A stretch of DNA of 64,000 nucleotides from Sextonia rubra. Its lineage: Eukaryota; Streptophyta; Magnoliopsida; Laurales; Lauraceae. The notes under the pieces are model-generated. The model did no database searches and was not told the DNA's origin. It saw only the letters and a program-made list of their open reading frames with translations. The stretch covers positions 20,740,612 through 20,804,611 of the forward strand of contig JASUAD010000018.1 in the NCBI GenBank assembly GCA_037013555.1. The letters run 5' to 3'. Shown here piece after piece: positions 54,652 to 64,000 of the stretch (positions within the stretch are counted from its first letter, which is position 1; every line of letters begins with the position of its first letter). The translations under genes were made by a program, and so were the position numbers.

Positions 54652-57600
54652 AATTAATAGATATTAAAGGTATATGAGTTTAGATTTTGAGATTCTCTAA
54701 TTGATCTGAGAAATTGGCCAATTCTCTAATTAATATATATTAAATGTATAGGATTTTAGCCAATCTAATCATAATCAACCAACTGTGACCCACCCAACCT
54801 ATTAGCCATAAAATCATGACAGATAATGATATGCTTGCACATCACCATGGATAGAGATCTATCTCTTTCTATCTAATTGTAATTATCTCTTTGTATTAGA
54901 TCCCTGATTTGTAGGATCTAAAGGATCTTAAAGATCTCCACCAATGTATTATAAATAGTCTCTCAATACAAAGATTAGATAATGAGTTGATTATTAATTC
55001 CTTTATGGTATGAGATTTTGAATTTCTCTAATTGATTTGAGAATTTGAGCCAAATTGTCAAATTGATTTGAGGAATTGAGAAAATTCTTTGAGAATTTGA
55101 GCCAAATTCTCTATAATTGATTTGAGAAATTGAGTCTTAAAGAGTCGATTTTGATCTTATCAGATTTTCTAATGGAGTTTGCATCATGCATCCTACTTTC
55201 CAACTCGAATGGATACTCTCTGAATCCACGGATATTATAAACAGAATTTTATATGCTTTCTAACTTGAGAAGGAAACTAGATATGTTAATCATTTTAAAT
55301 TCTCGACCCCCTAAGTTATCTCCTCAAATCAAGCTAACATCTATCCTCTAAATTTTATACAACCTTTCTAAAATAGAGTGACATAACCGAAAAGATGTAT
55401 TCGATCATATCAAGCACCGGAACAGGTGGACCCATGTTCCACTTATATGTCCTGATTGTTAATCTTGTGGGCCCATTACGAATATGTTGTAAGTGGATCC
55501 ACCTTGCATGGCTGAAGTTTATATGGGTCCGGTACATTTAGCTGTTGGCCTTCTCAGGTCCAGCCACAATAGCCCATCAATTAATCTCAGTCCAACTAAT
55601 GTTCTATTTAGTTATTGAAAAACACAATCAGTGGGATGGACTTGAGTTAGGCCTCGGCTATGTAGATAACTTCTAACCCTACTTTGGATCAATTGTTTGA
55701 CAATGAAAATAGGAAAAAGAAGAAGACTACAGTTGGTTCTTGATCAAAGATGGGCCACACAGTGACAATCTTCTATCATTTCATTTTAGGAACACAGATA
55801 TCAGAAGCACATTGTATCGAGCCACACTATAATTTCCATGCAAAAGGGTCACCACAAGTTCCACATTCAGGGAGAATTCCCTCTTAGGGGTCCTATGCAG
55901 TCAAAGGTGGGCCACACTGTATAGGATTCGATTTCTTAATTGGGGTTCAATTTTCTAATTGATTTGAGAGATTGAACTCTATTTTCTAATTGATTTGAGA
56001 AAATGAAAAGGCCAATTTAGCTCCAATTCACCAAGTGAGCAATTGATTGATTTTAAAGAGTCAAGTTTACCTCCAATTCTCCAAATAAGCAATTGATTAA
56101 TTTTAAGGAGTCCAATTTAGCTAAAAATTTTTCTCTAATTGAGCAATTGATTGGTTTTAAAGAGTCCAATTTAACTCCAATTCCTAAGATATTAAATTTG
56201 GGTAATCACACTTTATAAAATAAAACTAGCAACAAATTAAGGCCCGTGCTTAGCCCTAGCCCTATAATAAAATAGTCACATTTCAAATCTTGTCATATTA
56301 TTTGCACTTAAATATTATATTATATTAATGTAACATTAAATAGTTTACAAATTAATTTAGTACATTTGCTAACTCAATGGAGATAATTGAATATTATATT
56401 AATGTAGCATAAAATCATTTGTAAATTAATTTAGTGCATTTGCTAAATCAGTGGAGATAATTGAATAATATAAATATAATTTTGGAGAAGATAATTGAGA
56501 AAGTTCGAATCTAATATTCTTACCGGGTTTAAATATCAAATGGTTTTTATCACACCTCAAGAGCTTTCCCCAACTCTACCTGGTAGAGAAGGGATTAGTC
56601 TAGCCAAAGGTGCAGTTATCTTGTAAAAGAAAGTACAATAGCTAGAGGCCAAAAGTCAATATATATCACCTATAAATGGAAAGATAAAATACATTTTCTC
56701 AATAAACATAATAGAGTACAAATATTTGATCCTATCTAAAATTTTAGAGTCATTCATAAAATCATAGTAGAACTATAACATTGTTAGAAACGTATGAGTA
56801 ATCCACTCAAATTAAGAAAGAAAATTTTAATTTGAAAGGAGAAAAAGTGGAGAAAAGTATTGTAAACATAAAAAATAAAGAATTAAGAAGTTTTATATGA
56901 AAAAAATCTCAATTATAAAGTATTCTTGCATATCGAGTTCGAGTATAGGAATATAGCCTCAATTATAAAGTGTCCTTATATGAGTGAGTTTGAGTTTACT
57001 ACAAAGCCCCAAATTAATGAAATTTATCATTATTTACTTTTCCTTCACAATATTTTTTATTAAAAAAAAAAAGTTGTATGGTAGAATTTGCTAAAATGTT
57101 TCTCACAAGTATCAATGCAGTGTTTAGTTCCATTACCAGGCATATATGACTATTCACGTAAAATAGACATAGCTCTCAACCATGTATTTGAAGCATACTA
57201 ATTCTATATATATCCATCTAGGAGTTTAGACAATAGGCGTCTCACATCCATGGTAGGCCCATTCATATCAAATCTTGATTAGCAAAATGAGCTCCCCATG
57301 AAGGGAGGGCATCTAAAAAAGTGATGTAATAGCTGAGGTCTATGAATCTACAATTTTTGCAACAGCAAATTCATATCAAGTGCCTATGTTGCCACAACTG
57401 AGTCTATCAAAAATCAAAGCAAAAAGCTGTTAATGGATAAAGAAGTAGCACACTACCAAGGACATTTATTGATTAAAAAAAAAAGCAAATACTACCAGGA
57501 GCATTCCATGAAGACTTTGTAGTAACTGCCCCTTCTCACTTTGGAAAACCAACATCTAAAGGTCACTAAATTGGAGTCATACTAGGCCAAACCTTCACTC

Positions 57601-58355
57601 ATTGTGGGTAGCGTAATCTTGATTAAGAGATTTTAAGGGTGATGCAGAAACGATGGATAGAGGAAGAGATTTAAGTTGGAGGAGAGATTTTAGGGGAAAA
57701 ATTGAATTGATGAGGAAAAGGTTTGAATACCATTCAAATAGAGAGATTTTTGGGGAATAAATGAAATAAATGTGAGAGAGGAGGGTAAAAGGAGAGATTT
57801 TAGCGGATGATGCAATAACGGTTGAGAGAGAAGGAGAGATTTTAGAAAAACCATTTCTTGATATCGATATTTTTAGAAAATGATATGGCGCTTTATAAAA
57901 AAGTAAAAAAATATTACTGATGTGGCACCCTCTAGAGACCTCTATTCTTGTAGCTTTAATATATATAAAGAGTGGAAGATCAAAACACTTTTCCATTTAA
58001 CTTCAAATTATTTAGACTTTCAGGAAGATTTGGACTCTTGGATTTTTATTATTTATGTAAGTGGGTTAATAGTTTTAGCTCTCACAAGACCTTTGATATA
58101 AGGGCCCATTGCCCAGATCTAAGCATAGGTATTAGTGCTTTTTTTTCTCTATCTTAATTTTTAACTATTCTTTATTAACCTAGGCTTAAACTTTGAGTTT
58201 GAGTACTTGTGCCGGTCTTGGACTATTTAGCTGGGCCCATTTAATAGACGGGTCATCCTTAGATATAATTTAGACTAAATATTATTTAATATTTTTTTAT
58301 TTTTAATATTATAAGTTATATAATGCCCATACTAAGTGTGGGCATGGTTTTCTAG
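54652..58355 (+). mobile_element. Helitron-like composite, copy 2, with an inserted minus-strand Helitron
   Basis: Colinear with copy 1 at 44364-46188 from TTAATAGATATTAAAGG through the internal second head (about 54731) to the end: hairpin GCCCATACTAAGTGTGGGC (58325-58343) then CTAG (58352-58355). Copy 1 has AAAAATAAAAAGAGTGG uninterrupted near 45795, whereas here the same site is split at 56225 by a 1.74-kb element. Copy 2 also contains extra sequence near 55275-55365. Non-coding. Confidence 0.65.
56226..57966 (-). mobile_element. Helitron inserted in composite copy 2
   Basis: In minus orientation it ends with a hairpin-like GGGCTA...GGGCC block (56241-56262), then TTAATTTGTTG and CTAG (complement of 56226-56229), followed by T, which is the Helitron 3' signature. 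The other end reads TATATATTAAAGCTACAAGAATAGAGG on the minus strand. The empty site in copy 1 (about 45795) confirms insertion without an obvious target duplication, as expected for Helitrons. The 133-codon frame 57595-57996 (minus) has no recognised domain. Confidence 0.7.
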
Positions 58356-58622
58356 TTAAAAAATATAAAGGTATACAATGACATTTTGAAATTCTCTAAT
58401 TGATTTGAAAAATTGAGCCAAATTCTCTAATTCGTGACTGGAGAAATTGAGGCTTAAAGAAACCAATTTAGCCAATTTAGCTACAACTCTTATATCTTTT
58501 CATTTGGACGATGGATGATGCTTATCTCTTACATTATCTTGAAGAGTCCAAATCCAAGTGGAAACTTTAATCAAGATAAGATTGGATACAAATCAAATAA
58601 CAGATATTCTTATTATTTTAAA

Positions 58623-60652
58623 CTAGAGCTTTCAAGCCCGCCCCCAACGCAAGCTGTGAAAAATAAATTAAGCTTTATTAAAAATTATTAATATTTAAAT
58701 AACATATAAATGAATATTATCAAATAAACCATAACATAAATATGGTTAAAATATTAACTTTTTATTTTTCTAAAAGGAAACAAAAAAGATCTTCTCTAAA
58801 CCATAATGAGATGAGGAAAAGCAAGATAAGGATTCATCCTAAAACTTTTTAAATTCTAAAAAAATAGAAAAAATGGAATAATGCTTCTATAAATAATCCA
58901 ATGGAAAAGGCGCTATTTTCATTTGAATTTGACTGTATTTTCTTAAGAGGATGTGCATGATTAACACGAGGCATGACCACAAGAAAAAAAGAAACCCCAT
59001 GTGTCCCTTCCTCACAAAGAGGGTTGCTCTCATTATTTATATAATTCTTTTCCCACTAAATTGCCACATGTGTCTTTAATTTGTATGAATCCCAAATTTA
59101 TAATATAAGTTTAATGAGAATTTTGGGTATTAATTTTGCATCTTTATAAAGATATGGCATACAAAATCTGATAAAAAAAAGTCAAAGACAAACTTAAATT
59201 ATGCAAGAAGAATGACCTCCGACTTGTAGTAAGCATTGATAATATCATGTAATTCATACTTCATTGGTTAGAAGTAGTTCAGAGCTTACTTTGATAAGCC
59301 CAGGCTAAAAAAATAAATATATATCCATTATTGATTTATATTTTGGTACATAAATGTGAAGAAAAGAGCTCTAAAACAAACAAAAAAAAATTATACAAAA
59401 GATGAAATATTCAATTAAAAGAAATCTCTATGCATATTAAAAAGAAGAGGATTTTACCCAAAAATTCATCTAAGGGGATCATAAAACAAAGCGCTTAGCC
59501 TAGGTGTAAGTGCACTGGAGTAGTCCCTTGGACTGGCACTTCCTATAAGTACCCATACAAATCAGAAAGTTTAGTCGTTGGGCTTTATTTAGGCCTAATA
59601 CAACCCAAGGTCCTGCAATTTAAGTACCTTTTAAGGGTCATATAATTTAGTTTAATTAGTACAAACAATTACTCAAATAGCCACAAAATTGATAAAAAGC
59701 CTGATTTGGCCCAGCCCGATTGATTAAATCTGCGTACTCAGGCCTAACTTTTACGGCCCATGTCGAGCTTGGGGCGTGGCCTGGGCCAGTGTTCCTAAAG
59801 TTGGGCTGAACCTGGATATGCCTTAGCCCAGCCCATGAACAACCTTTTTTTTTTTTTTTTCTGTTGGGCGAGGGGTGGTTGAGCTATTATTTCCCATCAA
59901 TTTATTTATTTTTTAAATAAGAATCAAATTGGACCTGACTGGCACTTCCCATGAGTTCCCATACAAATCAGAGTGTTGAGTCATTGGACTTTATTTAGGC
60001 CTAATATAGCCCAAGGTCTTGCAATGTTAGTACTTGTCGAGTAAGATTGGTAGAACATATTAATTATTATACAACCCATCACCATATGTCCAAGATCCAT
60101 GCCTGCTTTTCAAAAACTTATAGAATTTAGCCACTATTGTAAACTTGGTTTGGCAAAAGCAAACTAGTAGACCAAATCCAATGATGCTTATGGCATTGCC
60201 TATTGGGTTGGATTATTAGATGAGAAACCCACATGCAGTGGCATAGATAAGAATTTAGGTCAATGGGGTCATTTAATACCATTGTCAAATGACATGTAAA
60301 AGTATTTTAAGAATGGCCCCTTTTTTTAATTTTTCCACTAGGGTCAATTTCAAAAAACCTCTCAAAATTAATAAAATAATACATAAGAAGCAAAAAAATT
60401 TCAAATTTTAGTAGCATCAAGTGACACCACTAAATTAAATATAGCACCACCCCTACCCACACGAACTGTGAAATATGAATTTTCTAGGTATGGTGATTAA
60501 CATCAATTTATAAGGTATGGTGACTTTTTATAGGAAGACAATGGAATAGAGAGATTTTATGAGAGAGAAGAGATATTTTAGATTTTAGGGATGCCACATG
60601 CCATGCTGCTGTTCTTTCTCGTGAAGGGAGAGAATTCTCTTTATATATATAA
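58623..60652 (-). mobile_element. Helitron-like element H of a head-to-tail array
   Basis: The minus-strand 3' end is CTAG (complement of 58623-58626) preceded by a GC-rich imperfect stem (58637-58655). The 5' end is TTATATATATAAAGAGAATTC just left of the next element's CTAG at 60653. The interior is AT-rich and non-coding and includes the 100-bp direct repeats at 59532 and 59938. The ends are weaker than those of the other copies. Confidence 0.45.
59532..60036 (+). repeat. Direct repeats about 100 bp long, 406 bp apart
   Basis: ACTGGCACTTCC..AGT.CCCATACAAATCAGA..GTT.AGTC.TTGG, continuing TTTATTTAGGCCTAATA, occurs at 59532-59630 and 59938-60036. They could be the LTRs of a tiny TRIM or two copies of a SINE-like unit; no PBS or polypurine tract was found to decide. 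Confidence 0.75.
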
Positions 60653-61146
60653 CTAGCGCTGCAGGGCCCGCACTGGGTGCTGGCCTTGTCTAATAATTGC
60701 ATTATTTGTAGCTAAAAATATTTATAAATATATAAATAAATTGTACATTAATATTAATAGAAAACTCATTACACAAACATAATTTTAAATATTGTAGTGC
60801 ACTCTCGAAAAAATAAATATCATATGAGAAACTAAATAAAAAACGATGTACCCATGGAGTTTTATTAGAATAAGAATAGAAAAAAGTTAGATAATTTCTT
60901 ATTTAATCTATGCATGAGGAATATGTAAAAAGAGGACTTTTATGAGTTAAATCAGTTGAACCAATATATCTACGGTTGATTAAATTTTTATCATTATCAA
61001 TCAAAATTTTGTTTAGAGCATATAACTCATATGAGTTGATTCTGAAAATTTTAAAAAAAGACATATAGAACCATTGATGTTAAGTTATCCTTAAATGATT
61101 GAAGGATTTACATGTGGTATAAAGAAAAATAAATATTGATATTTAT

Positions 61147-61624
61147 TTATTGGCATGAACTTGTTTCAGTAGTTGCAGTTGGTTCATCTTCTCCACGTGT
61201 CTCGACAGTTGCAGTTGTTTCAGCTTCTGTAGATCTTTTAACTCCTTCACTTGTTTCAATTTGTGCTGTTATTTCAATAAAGTTATTTGTTTTCGATATT
61301 GGAATGGAAGTATCTGGCCCAACATCTTGAAATTTCACATTTCCTTTATACTTTGACACTGCATGGTAAACATTCAAATAAATTAGTAAAAGAAACCGAT
61401 ATGAAACAAATTGTATTGATGTCATTAAAATAAAACTTACAATTTTCAATTTCTGACAATAAAATGGTTGATTCTTGAGTGTAGCTAATTTCTTCAACTT
61501 TCTTGACTGGGATACTACTTTCTGGCGTTAATTTGTTCATCATTGAGTGTATTTTTATATGAAATAAATATTGCTTCCACAATGCTTTGTTTATTTCATT
61601 TTCCAACAGTTCATACCAATTAAC
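61147..61624 (-). pseudogene. RPA-like (OB-fold) C-terminal gene fragment in Helitron E
   Basis: On the minus strand an acceptor TTATTTTGCAG precedes 61624. The exon runs to 61441 (donor ATT|GTAAGT), followed by an 82-bp intron (61440-61359, acceptor CCATGCAG) and a second exon to the stop at 61147. The joined frame has no internal stop: NWYELLENEINKALWKQYLF, HIKIHSMMNKL and VKKVEEIS, then a threonine/glutamate-rich tail. The LFHIKI strand and TVKKVEE-like end recall the last OB fold of replication protein A-like proteins, which plant Helitrons often carry. Upstream exons are missing, so it is a fragment. The RPA call is tentative. Confidence 0.4.
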
Positions 61625-61785
61625 CTGCAAAATAATCAAAAAATTAATATATATATATATACATGATTATAGTTCAAATAAAGAAATACCTTTATGTAAA
61701 AAAAATAATTTATAAAATACCTTATTTGCACTTTCTTATTTCTAATTAAAACTCTTTGGAAGATTGGGCCACGTTTAGCATTTTC

Positions 61786-61840
61786 ACGAAGAGGGCGCGC
61801 CACGTGTCGCTTTCTTACGAAGAGGGCGCGCCACGTGTCG
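61786..61840 (+). repeat. Two 24-bp perfect repeats with GGCGCGCC and G-box
   Basis: A 24-bp unit at 61786-61809 recurs exactly at 61817-61840 (31-bp period). Each contains GGCGCGCC joined to CACGTGTC, a G-box core. GC-rich in a very AT-rich setting, about 45-95 bp from the inferred 5' end of Helitron E. Confidence 0.9.
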
Positions 61841-61881
61841 TCCTCCCGCGAAAAGGGGGATTGCTTTAATATATAAAATAA

Positions 61882-62772
61882 CTAATGGTGTGGGCCCAAT
61901 GCAGGCTATGATAAAAATAATTTTAATTTTTTAAAAAATTATTAATATTTAAATAAAATAGAAAACACTTCAATTCTAAACCAAAATAATTTGGATCGCT
62001 AAATATTGCCACCTCAAATAAACCAAACCAAATTGTCGATTCAGATCAAGGTCCCAAAGTGCCATAATAACCATCTAAATACAGGTTTAATTATCATTAA
62101 TAATGGTATAGTGATTTTCCAAACCACTTACCTGATTGAAGTAGTTCATCAGATAAAGGTCAATATATCTAAAACCAAGATGGTTGAAATGATAGGACTC
62201 ACAATGCTCAATAGCTGTCTTGGTTTCTAGTCCTGGTACTTTTGCGGTTTTTTTGTTTTTTTCCATTGGTGTCTCATATTGTCCAATCGGATGCCAATAT
62301 CAAAGCATTGTAATAAACCCCACTGCAATGTTACTAGTTCCAATATCTATTGTTGGACCCACCATTGGCCCATCAATCTTAGTATTGTGTAACTTTAGAA
62401 ACTCATGAACCATGGTCATACGTAAGGATTTGACCCACCTAATGTCGATAGTGATCAAGAATTGTGGGTAGGCCGAAAGACTCACGTGTTGTAAAATCGA
62501 CTGAGACATTGGAGGTGGCAGCATAAATTGAAGGCAAGTTTTTAGGGAGGTTTCGTTGGAAAATTAAAAGGGCATACGAATAGTTGGAGAGATGAAGATA
62601 AAGATAGAGAGATTTTAGGTAAATGTCATTCATTTATGATATAAACAAATGGGTAGATTTTAGGTAAATCTCATTCATTTAAGCAAGTGGGCTCATGATG
62701 TGTGATATGAAGCACAATGAGGTGGCAGTTCTAAGAGGACTCTCATTGTGCCACGACCTTGTTGAATAAATA
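61882..62772 (-). mobile_element. Helitron-like element F of the array
   Basis: On the minus strand the 3' end is GCCTGCATTGGGCCCACACCA followed by TTAG (complement of 61882-61885), a one-base variant of CTAG, adjoining the head of element E. The 5' end is near 62772 (ATTTATTTATTCAACAAGGTC). Like the element at 56226 it has GTGGCAC and CCACCTCATTG-type words near the head. Non-coding; lowest-confidence member of the array. Confidence 0.4.
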
Positions 62773-63640
62773 AATATTCCAAAGAGAAAAATGATCAAAT
62801 AAAATTATTATATTCTGTGAGAAATAAATTGTAAAGGCTTCAATTGCCCACATAATCCCACTTATAATTGAAATTTGCATTGAAATGTCACTCAAGAGGA
62901 AGAAAATCCTACTGAAACCCATACTATCTAGCATAAATTGCTGCTAATTGAAGATATCATCATGAAATTGAAAGTAAATGCACTTGCAATCTCATATTCA
63001 ATTTCGCTCTTTCTAGAACTATCCTTTTTATATCATTATACCTTCAATTTATTCTATTAAATCTTAATTTTTTTATAAAAAAAAAATCAAAGTAATCTTC
63101 AAATTCATCTTCCATGCCAAATTAATCTTATCATCATTTGGACTGATAGTGGAGTACTGGACATCTTTTAGACACAATGGGGGATCTAAACTGGAGAATG
63201 TTATGTACATATAGCCATTCTAGAGTGGTACATGCTTATAGTTGAGTTGGAAACAAATCAGACCAAATCAGGACGATGATGGTTCTCTAATTCTCTTATT
63301 TTCTCATTGATTGAGGATCTTTTCCCAAATGATTAGGAACTTTATTTTGAAGCCACATATAGATTGGCTCTACCATTGGATCTGAGATCAACGAAATTTC
63401 TCAGTCATGATTTTTTATACCATTAAAAATGTGCCAAATAGGCTCACACCACTTGGCTTCTTGGTCATGATCTTAATAATCCCCTGTACTTAGGAGATAG
63501 TTGACATTGTTAATTACAAGACGTAACTTACGATTGGACCAGACTATTACTAGGCTTGAATTAGATCCAACTTTGAAGAGTGAGACAGAGAGAGGGAGAG
63601 GTATGCCACACATGTAAAGTTGGGGTGGAACCAAAATCTA
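62773..63640. other. Intergenic, no recognised gene
   Basis: No coding or element similarity recognised. The left limit of the LTR fragment that follows could lie inside this stretch. Confidence 0.45.
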
Positions 63641-63649
63641 ACATTCCTT

Positions 63650-64000
63650 CTACGACTATCTACACAGCTAAGCCGTGAGATGCACTACGGTTAAGCCATG
63701 GCCCAGCTGTTGGCTAAATCACGGCTAAGCCTTAACTGCAGAAAAATTTTTTAAACCACGGCTAAGCCATAAGAATAAAAGAACTTAGGCAAAATTAGGA
63801 ATATTTAAAGACCATGTAGGGCCTTAGAATGGTACCTTTACCTCAAACATTCAACCCAATGGTAATTAAATACTAAGAAGGAAAAGTGTTGAGTTGTTGC
63901 TCATTCCCTCTTAATTTTTCGGTTGTTTCCTGACATTAAGCCATGGGTCTTGGCATAAGAAGTGGTGTCCATTGCCTATACAATGTAACATCAAGATTTG
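63650..64000 (+). mobile_element. Fragment of an old Tekay-like LTR, cut by window edge
   Basis: Motifs GCTAAGCCGTGAGATG (63668), CTACGGTTAAGCCATGG (63688) and CCACGGCTAAGCCATAAG (63757), then CTTAGG-AAAATTAGG (63785), ACCATGTAGGGCC (63811) and a CCATGGGTCTTGG word (63943), follow the same order as 8150-8530 of the young LTR in plus orientation. It continues beyond the window. Divergence indicates an old insertion. Confidence 0.65.

Larger units (their letters stand above)
60653..61881 (-). mobile_element. Helitron-like element E, carrying an RPA-like remnant
   Basis: The best 3' end in the array: on the minus strand the stem GGCC-GCAC/GTGC-GGCC with short loop (complement of 60665-60685), then CTGCAGCG and CTAG (complement of 60653-60656), then T. 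The 5' end reads TTTTATATATTAAAGCAATCC near 61880. Within it lie two exon-like frames (61624-61441 and 61358-61147) and, near the 5' end, a tandem repeat containing GGCGCGCC and CACGTG. At 1.2 kb it lacks Rep/helicase and must depend on another element. Confidence 0.55.

Overview
The window is intergenic DNA from a flowering plant, almost certainly nuclear. It is AT-rich and packed with transposable elements of typical plant families: Gypsy chromovirus, Copia-derived non-autonomous LTR elements, TRIM, L1 and RTE LINEs, a PIF/Harbinger-like MITE and Helitrons. Introns have plant-like GT-AG borders. I see no bacterial features and cannot name the species. Only one host-type protein gene is credible.

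Layout. 1-2.07 kb: RTE LINE relic (minus strand) running off the left edge. 3.67-19.57 kb: a 5'-truncated L1 LINE with a 14-bp target-site duplication (TSD). It has been split by a solo LTR (5365-6179), a MITE-like element (6598-17691) that itself contains a full Gypsy element (7067-17300), and a TRIM (18721-19435). 21.0-23.7 kb: an L1 3' end, then an RTE relic containing a second tiny RTE insertion. 27.2-30.6 kb and 37.8-41.2 kb: two inverted non-autonomous Copia-type elements with 341-343 bp LTRs. 32.4-35.3 kb: another L1 relic split by another LTR of the Gypsy family. 37.1-46.5 kb and 54.6-62.8 kb: Helitron territory, with hairpin plus CTAG 3' ends, a duplicated composite and a head-to-tail array. 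46.5-52.4 kb: low-complexity intergenic DNA with an 18-G run and long polypyrimidine tracts. 52.4-54.1 kb: a WRN/WEX-like 3'-5' exonuclease gene. 63.65 kb to the end: a fragment of the same Gypsy LTR family.

Relations. The Gypsy element looks very young: equal 2777-bp LTRs with one difference noticed, perfect 5-bp TSD, intact PBS and PPT. Its gag-pol frame is open except for one stop before the chromodomain. Its LTR carries a dense array of palindromic TACGGCTAAGCCGTA-type motifs, and degenerate forms survive in two older LTRs of the family. The two Copia-type elements share the same broken gag/protease relic, so the family spread as an already defective template. The exonuclease gene reads as two exons, one degenerate exonuclease domain each, joined by a phase-compatible intron, with different catalytic residues lost in each domain.
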